35,030 nt of DNA from Alcaligenaceae bacterium (lineage in GTDB: Bacteria; Pseudomonadota; Gammaproteobacteria; Burkholderiales; Burkholderiaceae_B): assembly GCA_029268595.1 (NCBI GenBank), contig JAJUGB010000011.1, forward strand, positions 1-35,030, in the 5' to 3' direction. Shown here in pieces: positions 25,891-34,798 of the stretch. The position numbers were made by a program, and so were the translations under genes. The first letter of the stretch is position 1; each line of letters opens with the position of its first letter. The notes beneath the pieces are model-generated. The model did no database searches. It was given only the letters and a program-made list of their open reading frames with translations, and was not told where the DNA came from.

Positions 25891-27185
25891 CCTCGGCAAC
25901 CACCCTTCTCCTTTTGCCGGTTATTCCGCGGCTGGCTCGCGCCGGCACTATTGTGGCCGTTCGAACATGGCCTGCCGACGAGTACACTCGCGTCACGCTT
26001 GAAATGGACGCCGAGTTGAAGGCCGAGCACTTCACCCTCGAGAACCCGAATCGATTAGTCGTCGACATCAACGGCTTGACGATGAACTCGACAATCGAGC
26101 AACTGGTATCCAAGGTTCGTCCTAACGATCCCTACATCGAGTCGGTGCGCGTCGGGCAGAATCGGCCGGACGTCATTCGACTTGTACTGGATCTGAAGCA
26201 AGCAGTCGCTCCGCAGGTCTTCACCTTGAAGCCCGTCGGGGAGTACCAGTATCGACTGGTACTCGACCTGTATCCCAAGGTTGCACAGGACCCTCTCCTC
26301 GCCATTGCCAACAACGCGTTAGACGCCGATCCGCTGGCTGAAGTCCTGGAAAACCTCGCCCAAGCCGATAGTGGTGCTGCTCCTATTCCCTCCGTAGAAG
26401 GGCAACAGCTACCCGCTCCTGCTGTGGTCAAGAAGCCCGGCGCCACCCCGCCGCCCGTGCGCTCTGCTCCTCCCAGTGTCGACCGACCGTTGCTTGTGGC
26501 TCTGGATCCCGGCCACGGAGGCGAAGACCCGGGCGCGATAGGCCGCGGCGGCACGCGTGAAAAAGACGTCGTGCTGAGCATTGCGCGCAGGCTCAAGAAA
26601 CTTATCGATGCGCAGCCCAATATGCAGGCTTACCTCACGCGCGATAATGATTATTTTGTGCCGCTTCAGGTCCGCGTTCAAAAGGCCAGACGAGTCAAAG
26701 CCGACCTGTTTATTTCCATCCACGCCGACGCCTGGGTCAAACCCACTGCCCGCGGCTCGTCGGTGTATGCCCTGTCACAAAACGGCGCAACAAGTTCTGC
26801 CGCTCGATGGATGGCCAAGCGAGAGAACGACGCCGACCTCATTGGCGGCATCAACCTGGGTTCGCATAATCAACAAGTGGCTAAGGTGCTCCTTGATCTA
26901 TCCACCGCTGCTCAGATCAACGACGCGGTGCGAGTGGGTTCAAAAGTGCTCCGGGAAATTGGCAAAATAAACCGCCTGCACAAGAAAAATGTAGAGCGAG
27001 CGGGGTTTGCCGTGCTGAAGGCGCCTGACATTCCTTCCATACTTGTCGAGACCGCCTTCATCAGCAACCCTCACGAAGAAAGGCTGCTGAAGTCGCCCTC
27101 CTACCAGGACCAGATAGCACAAGCGATGCTGGTGGGTATCAACGAGTATTTCGCCGCGAGCCCGGGGCTGGCACGCCGCGCCTGA
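25821..27185 (+). CDS. amiC: N-acetylmuramoyl-L-alanine amidase AmiC (Tat-exported)
   Basis: This periplasmic amidase splits septal peptidoglycan during cell separation. Residues 17-41 form a Tat signal (YTRRQFVA, then a hydrophobic stretch, ARA before the likely cut at 41/42). An AMIN domain follows (about 45-150), which places AmiC at the septum, then a Pro-rich linker and the Amidase_3 domain, with zinc and catalytic residues in DPGHGGEDPG, TREKDVVLS, ISIHADA and VETAFISN. The Tat signal and AMIN domain favour AmiC over AmiA or AmiB. The ATG has AAAGGA 5 nt upstream and lies inside the tsaE 3' end. tsaE-amidase-mutL-miaA is a widespread gene order. Confidence 0.93.
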   Translation: MADFTGDSPAGTSSRGYTRRQFVASATTLLLLPVIPRLARAGTIVAVRTWPADEYTRVTLEMDAELKAEHFTLENPNRLVVDINGLTMNSTIEQLVSKVRPNDPYIESVRVGQNRPDVIRLVLDLKQAVAPQVFTLKPVGEYQYRLVLDLYPKVAQDPLLAIANNALDADPLAEVLENLAQADSGAAPIPSVEGQQLPAPAVVKKPGATPPPVRSAPPSVDRPLLVALDPGHGGEDPGAIGRGGTREKDVVLSIARRLKKLIDAQPNMQAYLTRDNDYFVPLQVRVQKARRVKADLFISIHADAWVKPTARGSSVYALSQNGATSSAARWMAKRENDADLIGGINLGSHNQQVAKVLLDLSTAAQINDAVRVGSKVLREIGKINRLHKKNVERAGFAVLKAPDIPSILVETAFISNPHEERLLKSPSYQDQIAQAMLVGINEYFAASPGLARRA

Positions 27186-27235
27186 GGGCAACCAGTCCAG
27201 AGCTGACTGCGCTTGTCTTGCCCGACATGGGCGCA

Positions 27236-27299
27236 GCAAGGTGGACGCCGTATCCGGTGCCTCGGTGGCGCGCAAGGTGGACGCCGTATCCGGTGCCTC
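27236..27299 (+). repeat. Two direct copies of a 28-bp sequence before mutL
   Basis: 27236-27263 and 27272-27299 are identical over 28 bp and separated by 8 bp (period 36). They lie between the amiC stop and the mutL start, upstream of a TACAAT (27355-27360) that might serve mutL. In one plus-strand frame each copy reads KVDAVSGAS, but no convincing start or ribosome site makes this a gene. Confidence 0.9.
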
Positions 27300-27404
27300 C
27301 GTGTTCTATACGCCCGGGGCCGGAACGGCTCTTAGCGCGCGTTCGACCCGACGCTACAATCATTACCGTGTTTGCCAAAAAGCGATACAGGTAATCCTCC
27401 GTCC

Positions 27405-29303
27405 ATGTCCTTACGTCGTCCCATCACCCGGCTTCCCGACCTGCTGGTTAGCCAGATAGCTGCCGGTGAAGTCATTGAACGCCCTGCTTCAGTGCTTAAA
27501 GAAGTGCTGGAGAACGCTGTGGATGCTCAGGCTCGCACCATAGAGATCAGGCTTGAGGGAGGCGGCATACGTCGAATCGCTGTCACCGACGATGGCATAG
27601 GCATTCCTCGTGAGGAGCTTCCCCTGGCCTTGACGCGTCACGCCACAAGCAAAATCAGCTCCCTTGGCGAACTTGAATCAGTGGTTTCCATGGGCTTTCG
27701 CGGTGAAGCCCTGGCTTCGATTGCTTCTGTGGCGCAATTGACGATCACCTCTCGTACCCTCCAAGCGCCGCATGCATGGCAGCTCGGCCCAACGGACACT
27801 GAACCTCAGGCGGCGTCTGGGCGGCAGGGTACGACCATAGACATACGTCAGTTATTTCTTGATGTCCCGGCTCGACGCAAGTTCTTGCGGTCTGAGGCAA
27901 CCGAATATGGGCATTGCGTTACGGCGTTTGAGCGCTTGGCCCTTGCACACCCCCAGATAAGCTTCCGCTTGTTTCACAACGACAAGCCGCAACGACAATG
28001 GCGCGCCGCCGACGTGTCGCAGCGCATACTCGACGTATTGGGGTTGGAGTTTCACCAGAACTGCCTGCCGCTCGAAGCGGGACAAGGCCTGATTTCCTTG
28101 CGCGGCATGGTGACAAAGCCAACCATGGCACGCCATAGGGCCGATCGGCAATACCTGTACGTCAATGGACGATATGTGCGGGACAGGGTCATCGCGCACG
28201 CTATTCGCCAGGCTTTTGCCGACGTCCTGCATGGCGACCGACAGCCCGCCTATGTCCTTTTTCTGGACATCGATCCGGGCATGGTCGACGTCAACGTGCA
28301 TCCAGCGAAACACGAGGTGCGTTTTCGAGATAGCGGCGCGGTTCATCGCTTCGTCGCACAAGCCCTCGAGGGGGCATTGGCAGGCGTCGGTGGCGGTTCT
28401 ATGGCGCAGGCCGACACGCCTTCTGTTGAACCCAGGGCGGGCTGGACGCTTACGGACACGCCGTCCGATGGGCAACTAGCCGTGGCGCCTGGGCTGGGCA
28501 TGACGGCACCAGCCGAGGCCGACGCTCCTTTCCAGCAAGCGCCCCTACGGCGTGGCGGGTACACCAGCTGGCAGATACAACGCCCACTGGGCTTACGCGA
28601 CGGAGCCGACTCAAACGCAGCGTGGCAAACCTTATATCAACCGTTGGCAACGGACACGCAAAACGAGTCTGAGTCCGACGCGCGCAAGACCTCGGCCGCA
28701 GATACCGCCGGCCAAGAAGAATTCCCCCTGGGCATGGCTCTGGGTCAGTTGCATGGCGTGTACATACTATCCCAGACACGCGATGGCCTGATACTTGTGG
28801 ACATGCATGCCGCCCACGAGCGCGTGGTGTACGAACAATTGAAAAAGGCGCTCAACGCTCGCGAGCTTCCATGCCAGGAGCTCCTGGTGCCTGTCGTATT
28901 CAAGGCCACGGAGCAAGAAATCGGTTTGGCCGAAGAGCACGAATCCGCCCTGGCCGAGCTCGGCCTGCAGCTTCGGCCCGCGGGGCCGCAGACCCTTATG
29001 GTGCGTGCGGTGCCGGCCTTACTGGCGCAAGGCGATATTGAAACGCTGGCTCGTAACGTTCTGCGCGACCTGGCTCAGGTGGGCAGTTCGGGCCACCTTA
29101 CCGAGCAACGCAACGAATTGCTTGCCACCATGGCCTGCCATGGGTCTGTCCGCGCCAATCGCCGCCTTACGCTGGACGAAATGAATAGCCTGTTGCGACA
29201 GATGGAACGGACCGAAAGGGCTGACCAGTGCAACCACGGACGTCCCACCTGGGTGCGGTGGAGTTTATCCGAGCTGGACAAGCTGTTCCTGCGCGGCCAG
29301 TGA
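27405..29303 (+). CDS. mutL: DNA mismatch repair protein MutL (endonuclease type)
   Basis: MutL couples mismatch recognition by MutS to strand removal. The 632-residue protein has the GHKL ATPase motifs ([34 protein letters not shown]), a long variable linker (about 330-440) and the C-terminal dimerisation domain. That domain carries [12 protein letters not shown] (466-477), matching the metal-dependent nicking motif DxHAx2Ex4E, with supporting ACHGS (C578) and CNHGRP (C609). This is the form found where MutH is absent. The ATG at 27405 is chosen over a TTG 11 codons upstream because it begins at the conserved N-terminus. Its stop overlaps the miaA start. Confidence 0.95.
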   Translation: MSLRRPITRLPDLLVSQIAAGEVIERPASVLKEVLENAVDAQARTIEIRLEGGGIRRIAVTDDGIGIPREELPLALTRHATSKISSLGELESVVSMGFRGEALASIASVAQLTITSRTLQAPHAWQLGPTDTEPQAASGRQGTTIDIRQLFLDVPARRKFLRSEATEYGHCVTAFERLALAHPQISFRLFHNDKPQRQWRAADVSQRILDVLGLEFHQNCLPLEAGQGLISLRGMVTKPTMARHRADRQYLYVNGRYVRDRVIAHAIRQAFADVLHGDRQPAYVLFLDIDPGMVDVNVHPAKHEVRFRDSGAVHRFVAQALEGALAGVGGGSMAQADTPSVEPRAGWTLTDTPSDGQLAVAPGLGMTAPAEADAPFQQAPLRRGGYTSWQIQRPLGLRDGADSNAAWQTLYQPLATDTQNESESDARKTSAADTAGQEEFPLGMALGQLHGVYILSQTRDGLILVDMHAAHERVVYEQLKKALNARELPCQELLVPVVFKATEQEIGLAEEHESALAELGLQLRPAGPQTLMVRAVPALLAQGDIETLARNVLRDLAQVGSSGHLTEQRNELLATMACHGSVRANRRLTLDEMNSLLRQMERTERADQCNHGRPTWVRWSLSELDKLFLRGQ

Positions 29304-30265
29304 TGTACGACATGAAACTTCCCATAGTTTGCTTGGCGGGCCCCACGGCGTCAGGGAAAAGCGCGTCTACTATCGCACTGGCGCAGCGTTGGCCCATCGA
29401 AATCATCGTGGTGGATTCGGCCACCATTTACCGCGACATGGACATCGGCACAGCCAAACCTTCGCGAGAAGAGCGCCGACAGATCCCACATCACCTCCTG
29501 GATATCCGTGACCCGGCCGAAACCTATTCAGCGGCACAATTCACAGAGGATGCGCGACAGCTAATCAACCAGATTCTGGCGCGCCAACGTATTCCTGTTC
29601 TGGCTGGGGGCACCATGCTGTATTACAAGGCGCTCCGAGAAGGGCTGAACGACCTGCCGGCGGCCGATCCAGCCGTACGAGCAGCGATCGACGCCGAGGC
29701 CCACGTAAAAGGGTGGCCGGCTTTGCATGCTGAACTGCAAGCCTACGACCCGGAGACGGCCAAACGTCTCGCGCCCAACGACAGCCAGCGACTGCAACGG
29801 GCCATCGAGATTTACCGGCTGACTGGCGAACCCATGTCCTCGTTGCTGGCAAAGAGCCGGCGAAGCGGCGCCCAGCCCTACGATTACGTGACTATCAGCC
29901 TTGAGCCGTCCGACCGCTCCGCGCTGCATCAACGCATCGCAGATCGCTACAGGGTCATGATGCAAGCCGGGTTGCTGGAAGAAGTGCAGCGGCTGCACCG
30001 ACGGCCGGACCTTCACACTGGCCTGCCCTCGATACGTTGCGTAGGGTATCGGCAGCTTTGGGACTACCTGGACGGCCAGGGCGACTTGGACGATGCTGTG
30101 GAACGAGCCATAGCCGCCACACGACAACTTGCCAAGAGGCAACTCACTTGGTTGCGCGCGCAACCTGATCGAACGATTATTGATTGTCTGGCGCCGGATG
30201 CTTCCGATCAGGTCGTGGACGCAGCCGCCGCCGTGTGGCGAACATCGCTAATTAGACAACCGTGA
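29303..30265 (+). CDS. miaA: tRNA dimethylallyltransferase MiaA
   Basis: MiaA adds a dimethylallyl group to A37 of tRNAs reading UNN codons, the first step of ms2i6A. The 320-residue protein has the P-loop GPTASGKS (13-20), the substrate block [28 protein letters not shown] and the C-terminal [13 protein letters not shown]. The ATG at 29303 shares a base with the mutL stop (TGATG), which implies coupling; a second ATG at 29312 is possible. The last 14 bp overlap the 3' end of the convergent purM. hfq, which follows miaA in E. coli, is not here. Confidence 0.95.
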   Translation: MYDMKLPIVCLAGPTASGKSASTIALAQRWPIEIIVVDSATIYRDMDIGTAKPSREERRQIPHHLLDIRDPAETYSAAQFTEDARQLINQILARQRIPVLAGGTMLYYKALREGLNDLPAADPAVRAAIDAEAHVKGWPALHAELQAYDPETAKRLAPNDSQRLQRAIEIYRLTGEPMSSLLAKSRRSGAQPYDYVTISLEPSDRSALHQRIADRYRVMMQAGLLEEVQRLHRRPDLHTGLPSIRCVGYRQLWDYLDGQGDLDDAVERAIAATRQLAKRQLTWLRAQPDRTIIDCLAPDASDQVVDAAAAVWRTSLIRQP

Positions 30266-31301
30266 CTTGCGCGGCCTCCGGCTCGCACTCGACGATGTCC
30301 CCGAGACGGAAGACCTGTTCACCGGAAGCGGTAAGGCTATGGGCAATGGAATCAGCCTCGGCTGCCGGCACGACTACCACCATACCTATCCCGCAATTGA
30401 AAACGCGGTACATTTCCTCGTCGGCGACGTTGCCATTTTGCTGTAGCCAACGGAAAAGCTCCGGCATGGCCCAGGCATCGCGCTGCAGCCGGGCACCCAG
30501 GCCGGATTGCAATATGCGAGGCACATTATCCAGCAGACCTCCGCCGGTAATATGCGCCAGGCCTTTGATAGATCGGCCGTGTTGCTGCAACGCCGACAAT
30601 ATGGACTTGACGTAAATACGGGTGGGCTCCATGACCACATCCCCCAAGGGGCGACCCGCCAGATCGTCCGTGGGTTTGGCGTTGGCGTGGGTCAGGATTT
30701 TGCGCAGTAAAGAAAAACCGTTCGAATGCGCCCCGCTGGACGCCAGCCCCAGGATGGCATCCCCGGGTTCGATGGATTTGCCATCAATGATTTTCGACTT
30801 TTCAACAACACCCACCGCAAAACCAGCCAGGTCGTACTCGCCTTCGGGATACATGCCGGGCATCTCGGCTGTTTCCCCACCGATTAGCGCACATCCCGAG
30901 AGTTCGCATCCGCGGGCGATGCCGCCCACAACGCTGGCCGCGGTTTCGACCGAAAGCTTTCCGCAAGCAAAATAATCCAGGAAAAACAGCGGCTCGGCTC
31001 CCTGCACGAGAATGTCATTGACACTCATGGCCACCAAATCGATGCCTACTGTATCGTGGCGGCGCCACTCGAAGGCCAGGCGCAACTTCGTGCCCACTCC
31101 GTCCGTTCCCGATACCAGCACAGGCTCTTTAAGCCCCTGCGGCATCTCGAACAACGCGCCAAACCCACCGATACCCGCCATGACGCCCGCCCGCATGGTG
31201 CGAGCGGCCAACGGCTTGATCCGGTCAACCAGCGCCTCGCCCGCATCAATATCGACGCCTGCATCGCGGTAGGTAAGGGATGATGTGGGTTTGATCGTCA
31301 T
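30252..31301 (-). CDS. purM: Phosphoribosylformylglycinamidine cyclo-ligase
   Basis: PurM (AIR synthetase) closes the imidazole ring in step five of purine synthesis. The 349-residue protein begins [18 protein letters not shown] and carries GTDGVGTK (65-72), [29 protein letters not shown] and [13 protein letters not shown] in family order. The ATG at 31301 is chosen over a longer frame because that extension is not conserved-looking; no ribosome site helps decide. A TAAAAT on the minus strand upstream could be its -10. It is divergent from hda, a common arrangement in this group, and its stop lies within miaA. Confidence 0.95.
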   Translation of the reverse strand: MTIKPTSSLTYRDAGVDIDAGEALVDRIKPLAARTMRAGVMAGIGGFGALFEMPQGLKEPVLVSGTDGVGTKLRLAFEWRRHDTVGIDLVAMSVNDILVQGAEPLFFLDYFACGKLSVETAASVVGGIARGCELSGCALIGGETAEMPGMYPEGEYDLAGFAVGVVEKSKIIDGKSIEPGDAILGLASSGAHSNGFSLLRKILTHANAKPTDDLAGRPLGDVVMEPTRIYVKSILSALQQHGRSIKGLAHITGGGLLDNVPRILQSGLGARLQRDAWAMPELFRWLQQNGNVADEEMYRVFNCGIGMVVVVPAAEADSIAHSLTASGEQVFRLGDIVECEPEAAQVTVV

Positions 31302-31378
31302 GAGAAAAGCCGTGAGATGTGCAAGAATTGCGTGTTGATGAAATGACAAGGCGCATTTTACGCCTTTATTCACTTGTG

Positions 31379-32095
31379 ATGCCCCAGCAACTGATCCTCG
31401 AATTACAGCCGCCGCCCGCGCCCAGTCTGGACAATTTCATAGGGGGACGCAATACCGCCGCCGTCCAGGCGTTGCATGAATGCGGTCCGGGCAAGGCGGT
31501 ATATCTATGGGGCCCACCCGGGGTCGGACGCAGTCATTTGCTACGTGCCATCGCTCTTGATCGTAACGGCCTTTACGTTGACGCGAGGGTGAGTGCAGCC
31601 GCACTTGCACCGATTGTGCAGGACGACACCATTGCCCACGCACTTATAGCCATCGACAACGTTCAGACGCTCACCGACTCCGGACAAGCGGCCTTGTTTG
31701 CCCTGTACAATCGCTGGCGCGAATCGTCCGCGAGCACGCGAGGCTTCTGTCTGGTCCTTGCTGGCGACCAGGCGCCCGTTGTCATGCCAGTGCGCGAAGA
31801 CCTGCGCACACGCCTTGGTTGGGATCTCGTTTTTCGGCTAGAGCCCTTATCGGACGAAGAACGCGTGCAAGCACTACAAAATCAAGCCTCCGCACGTGGA
31901 CTCGACCTGAGCCAGGAAGTCATTGCCTGGGTGCTGACGCATTACTCACGGGACATGAGTCATCTCAGTGCGCTGCTTGATGCCCTGGATCGCTATTCCA
32001 TTGAAAAACACCGGGCCATTACCGTGCCCTTATTGAAGGATTTGTTGGCGAAGCAGTCCTCGCCTGACGCCAACCGCTCGTATGACCGCAGCTAA
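31379..32095 (+). CDS. hda: DnaA regulatory inactivator Hda
   Basis: Hda binds the DNA-loaded sliding clamp and triggers ATP hydrolysis by DnaA, resetting initiation. The 238-residue protein carries the clamp-binding QLILEL at 4-9, a P-loop-like GPPGVGRSH (Lys to Arg, as in E. coli Hda), IDNVQTL (Walker B region) and the sensor segments [13 protein letters not shown] and [12 protein letters not shown]. The ATG at 31379 is used because it puts the clamp motif at the N-terminus; a longer frame exists but is not supported. It heads the hda-HAD-pcnB-folK cluster and overlaps the next gene by 14 bp. Confidence 0.92.
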   Translation: MPQQLILELQPPPAPSLDNFIGGRNTAAVQALHECGPGKAVYLWGPPGVGRSHLLRAIALDRNGLYVDARVSAAALAPIVQDDTIAHALIAIDNVQTLTDSGQAALFALYNRWRESSASTRGFCLVLAGDQAPVVMPVREDLRTRLGWDLVFRLEPLSDEERVQALQNQASARGLDLSQEVIAWVLTHYSRDMSHLSALLDALDRYSIEKHRAITVPLLKDLLAKQSSPDANRSYDRS

Positions 32096-32783
32096 AAGAA
32101 TTGCTCTTTTCGATCTCGACCACACTCTGTTGCCGCTGGATAGCGATTACCAATGGGCCGACTTTCTGGCCCGCACCGGTCGAGCCGGGGATCCCGCGGA
32201 GGCCCAGCGCCGCAACGAAGAATTGATGGATCGCTACAACGCGGGCAACCTGACGGCTGAACAGGCGGCGGAGTTCATGTTGGGCCTGCTTGCTGCCGCA
32301 GAGCCGGACGAATTGGCCGCCTGGCATGAAGAGTTCATGGAAAGCGTCATACTGCCGAGCATCCGTCCGGCTGCACAAGAACTGGTTCAACAGCATCTGG
32401 ATAGAGGCGACCTTACCGCCATTGTCACGGCCACAAACGAGTTCGTCACCGCCCCTATTGCGCGACTATTCAATATTCCGCACCTGATCGCCACCGTGCC
32501 AGCGCAACGTGACGGCCGTTATACGGGCGCAATTCAAGGCGTGCCAAGCTTTCAGCAGGGGAAAGTCACACGCGTCAACGACTGGCTGGCCGGCATGGGT
32601 AAAACCTTGGCCGACTTCGAAACTTCGTATTTCTACAGTGACTCGGTCAACGACCTGCCCTTGCTTGAGGCCGTCACCCACCCTATTGCCACCAATCCCA
32701 GCCCGACCTTGCGCGACATCGCGGTTTCCCGCGGATGGGAAATCCTCCACCTATTCAAGGACATGCAGGACGCAAAGTCCTAA
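32082..32783 (+). CDS. HAD-IB family phosphatase (SerB-like)
   Basis: This is a 233-residue haloacid-dehalogenase hydrolase of subfamily IB. Motif I is FDLDHTLLP with nucleophile D11 and acid D13. Motif II is in VTATNEFVT, motif III includes the Lys of QQGKVTRVN, and motif IV is YSDSVNDLPLLE. It resembles phosphoserine phosphatase-like proteins (the TIGR01490-type group), but the helical cap (about 20-95) does not let me name the substrate; serine synthesis is possible but not shown. It overlaps hda by 14 bp and is followed 9 bp later by pcnB, so it is co-expressed with both. Confidence 0.85.
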   Translation: MTAAKRIALFDLDHTLLPLDSDYQWADFLARTGRAGDPAEAQRRNEELMDRYNAGNLTAEQAAEFMLGLLAAAEPDELAAWHEEFMESVILPSIRPAAQELVQQHLDRGDLTAIVTATNEFVTAPIARLFNIPHLIATVPAQRDGRYTGAIQGVPSFQQGKVTRVNDWLAGMGKTLADFETSYFYSDSVNDLPLLEAVTHPIATNPSPTLRDIAVSRGWEILHLFKDMQDAKS

Positions 32784-32792
32784 AATACGCGC

Positions 32793-34154
32793 ATGCTCAC
32801 AGACACAATCAAAAACTTTGTGGGGCGTTTGTTCGCCCCCATATCCCGCGGGCCGGAACGGTTGGGCCCCGAGCGGCATGGCATCGACCGCCGCGCAGTA
32901 TCCCGACATGCCATCAAAGTCTGCGAAGTTTTAAATCAACACGGGTTCTCTGCATACATCGTCGGCGGTGCGGTACGTGATCTTATCGCAGGCTTGCAGC
33001 CCAAGGACTTCGACGTAGCCACCAACGCCACACCCGATCAGATACGTCCCCTATTTCGACGGGCACGCATCATTGGCCGACGTTTTCAATTGGTGCATGT
33101 GGTTTTCGGCCAGGAAATCATCGAAACCTCTACATTCCGGGCGCCTGCAAACGGTGAGGAAGACACGGACGATCACGGCCGCATCCTGCGCGACAATCTA
33201 TTTGGCACGCATGAAGAGGACGCCGCCCGGCGAGACTTCACGCTAAACGCCCTGTATTACGACCCGCTCAAGGAAGAAGTGATCGACTTCCATCGAGGCG
33301 TAACTGATCTCAAGAAGCGCACCGTACGCATGATTGGCGATCCGGCAACCCGTTACCGCGAAGATCCGGTCCGCATGTTACGGGCGCTTCGCTTTGCCGC
33401 CAAACTGGACGGCACCGTAGCCCCGGCCACTCTGGCCCCCATCAAAGAACTTGCGCCCCTGGTTTCCAACGTCCCTTCGTCACGCTTGTTCGACGAGTTG
33501 CTCAAGCTGCTTACCTGTGGCCGGGCCATGGAGTGCTTGCGACAGCTGCGAGAGGTGGGCCTGCACAAGGGGCTCATTCCACTCATCGACGCCATATTCG
33601 AGTTGGAAGGCGGTGAAGAGTTCGTTGAACTTGCTTTGGCCCGGACAGATGCACGAATCCGAGCCGGAAAAACCGTCAGCCCCAGCTTCCTGTTTGCCGC
33701 CCTGCTCTGGAAGCTCGTCTACCAGCGTTGGCAAGAGCTTATGCAGCAAGGCGAGCACCCGATCCAAGCATTGGTGATCGCTTCAGATGACGTCCTGGAC
33801 CGGCAGACTCGAAGCCTACCTATACAGCGCCGCTTCCAGGCCGACGTACGAGAAATCTGGTTTATGCAGGCCAGGTTTGACCGAGTAACGCCCAAGGGAA
33901 TCTGGCGCATGCTCGAGCACCCGCGCTTCCGTGCCGCAGTGGACTTCCTGCAATTGCGTGCGGAAGCCAAAGAAGTAGACAGCGTCGACGCTCAGTGGTG
34001 GATGGACCTGGCTAACGCCGACCATGCCAAGCGCACCGATATGATAGAAGCCCTGCAGCAACAACGCCGCAGCTCCGGCTCCGGCCAGCGCTCCCGCCGC
34101 AGACGGCGATCCCGGTCCAAGTCAGCCGGCACCCCCGCGCCCAATGCGGCCTAG
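32793..34154 (+). CDS. pcnB: Poly(A) polymerase I
   Basis: PcnB adds short poly(A) tails that speed RNA decay. The 453-residue protein has the nucleotidyltransferase head YIVGGAVRDLIAG with the metal aspartates D72 and D74 in KDFDVAT, then RRDFTLNALYYD and YREDPVRMLRALRFAAKL typical of the poly(A)/CCA class II family. The C-terminal end, from about 425, is a Arg/Ser/Lys-rich tail like that of E. coli PAP I; the N-terminal length and this tail favour PcnB over a CCA-adding enzyme. It starts 9 bp after the HAD gene and ends 19 bp before folK. Confidence 0.93.
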   Translation: MLTDTIKNFVGRLFAPISRGPERLGPERHGIDRRAVSRHAIKVCEVLNQHGFSAYIVGGAVRDLIAGLQPKDFDVATNATPDQIRPLFRRARIIGRRFQLVHVVFGQEIIETSTFRAPANGEEDTDDHGRILRDNLFGTHEEDAARRDFTLNALYYDPLKEEVIDFHRGVTDLKKRTVRMIGDPATRYREDPVRMLRALRFAAKLDGTVAPATLAPIKELAPLVSNVPSSRLFDELLKLLTCGRAMECLRQLREVGLHKGLIPLIDAIFELEGGEEFVELALARTDARIRAGKTVSPSFLFAALLWKLVYQRWQELMQQGEHPIQALVIASDDVLDRQTRSLPIQRRFQADVREIWFMQARFDRVTPKGIWRMLEHPRFRAAVDFLQLRAEAKEVDSVDAQWWMDLANADHAKRTDMIEALQQQRRSSGSGQRSRRRRRSRSKSAGTPAPNAA

Positions 34155-34173
34155 ACCCCCTGCCTAGCCATCC

Positions 34174-34653
34174 ATGACAACCACTTATGTCGGCATGGGC
34201 GCCAATCTGGGCGACGCTGGGCAAGCGCTATAGGACGCGGCTACTGCTCTGACCAAATGTGAGGGCATTCAAGCCGTCGAGTTGTCACCTTTGTACTCCA
34301 CGGCCCCTATCGATTCCACCGGGCCGGACTACACCAACGCCGTCGCCCGGGTGCTTACCACTCTCACCGCCACGGCTTTGCTGACCCAACTGCAAGCGAT
34401 AGAACTGCGCTTCGGCCGCACCCGCCCCTACCGCAACGCCCCGCGCACCCTAGATCTGGATCTGCTGCTGTTCGGCGACGAGACCATCAATCTACCCGAA
34501 CTGACAGTTCCCCACCCACGCATGCACGAGCGCGCCTTTGTCCTACGGCCACTGGCCGACCTCGCACCCGACCTCGTGTTACCGCAAGGCCCCATCCTGG
34601 ACCTGCTGGCCGCTTGTTCTGATCAACCCATACAGCGTTTGGCATCCAGGTAA
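34174..34653 (+). pseudogene. folK: folK (HPPK) interrupted by an in-frame TAG at codon 20
   Basis: FolK pyrophosphorylates 6-hydroxymethyl-dihydropterin, giving the FolP substrate. From the ATG at 34174 the frame reads MTTTYVGMGANLGDAGQAL and then TAG at 34231-34233. After it the same frame stays open to the TAA at 34651-34653 and carries the rest of a normal protein: SPLYSTAP, GPDYTNAVA, the catalytic RTLDLDLLLFGDE and VPHPRMHERAFVLRPL. Full length would be about 159 residues, normal for HPPK. A single C-to-T change in CAG would create this stop. There is no frameshift and the downstream part looks undecayed, so it is a recent mutation, a base-call error, or read through. The only later in-frame start near the break is a TTG at 34282, which would lose the pterin-binding N-terminus. 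Confidence 0.8.
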
Positions 34654-34685
34654 GCCCGCAATGGGTTTTCAAGAACAGCGCGCAA

Positions 34686-34769
34686 ACGACAGGTCTGAAA
34701 CCACAAGTGTGAAACAACACGTCTGAAACGACACGTCTGAAACGACACGGCTCATACGACACGTCTTTC
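34686..34769 (+). repeat. Six tandem copies of a 14-bp unit downstream of folK
   Basis: Units start at 34686, 34700, 34714, 34728, 34742 and 34756, with consensus ACGACACGTCTGAA; units 3 and 4 differ at one base and the others at two to four. A decayed seventh begins at 34770. The period is not a multiple of three, so it is unlikely to be coding. A weak hairpin with a T run (34652-34668) between folK and the repeat may be a terminator. No gene is visible from 34654 to the window end. Confidence 0.9.
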
Positions 34770-34798
34770 ACAACCGTCAATCCACCTCAACGTCCAGG

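Noticed and set aside
27241-27459. Small plus-strand frame with two VDAVSGAS segments, considered as a flavin-binding peptide
   Set aside because: It would need a GTG start without a ribosome site and runs into mutL in another frame; the motif is explained by the direct repeat.
34686-34769. CRISPR array or origin iterons
   Set aside because: The units abut without spacers, are only 14 bp long, and no cas, replication initiator or DnaA-box cluster is present.
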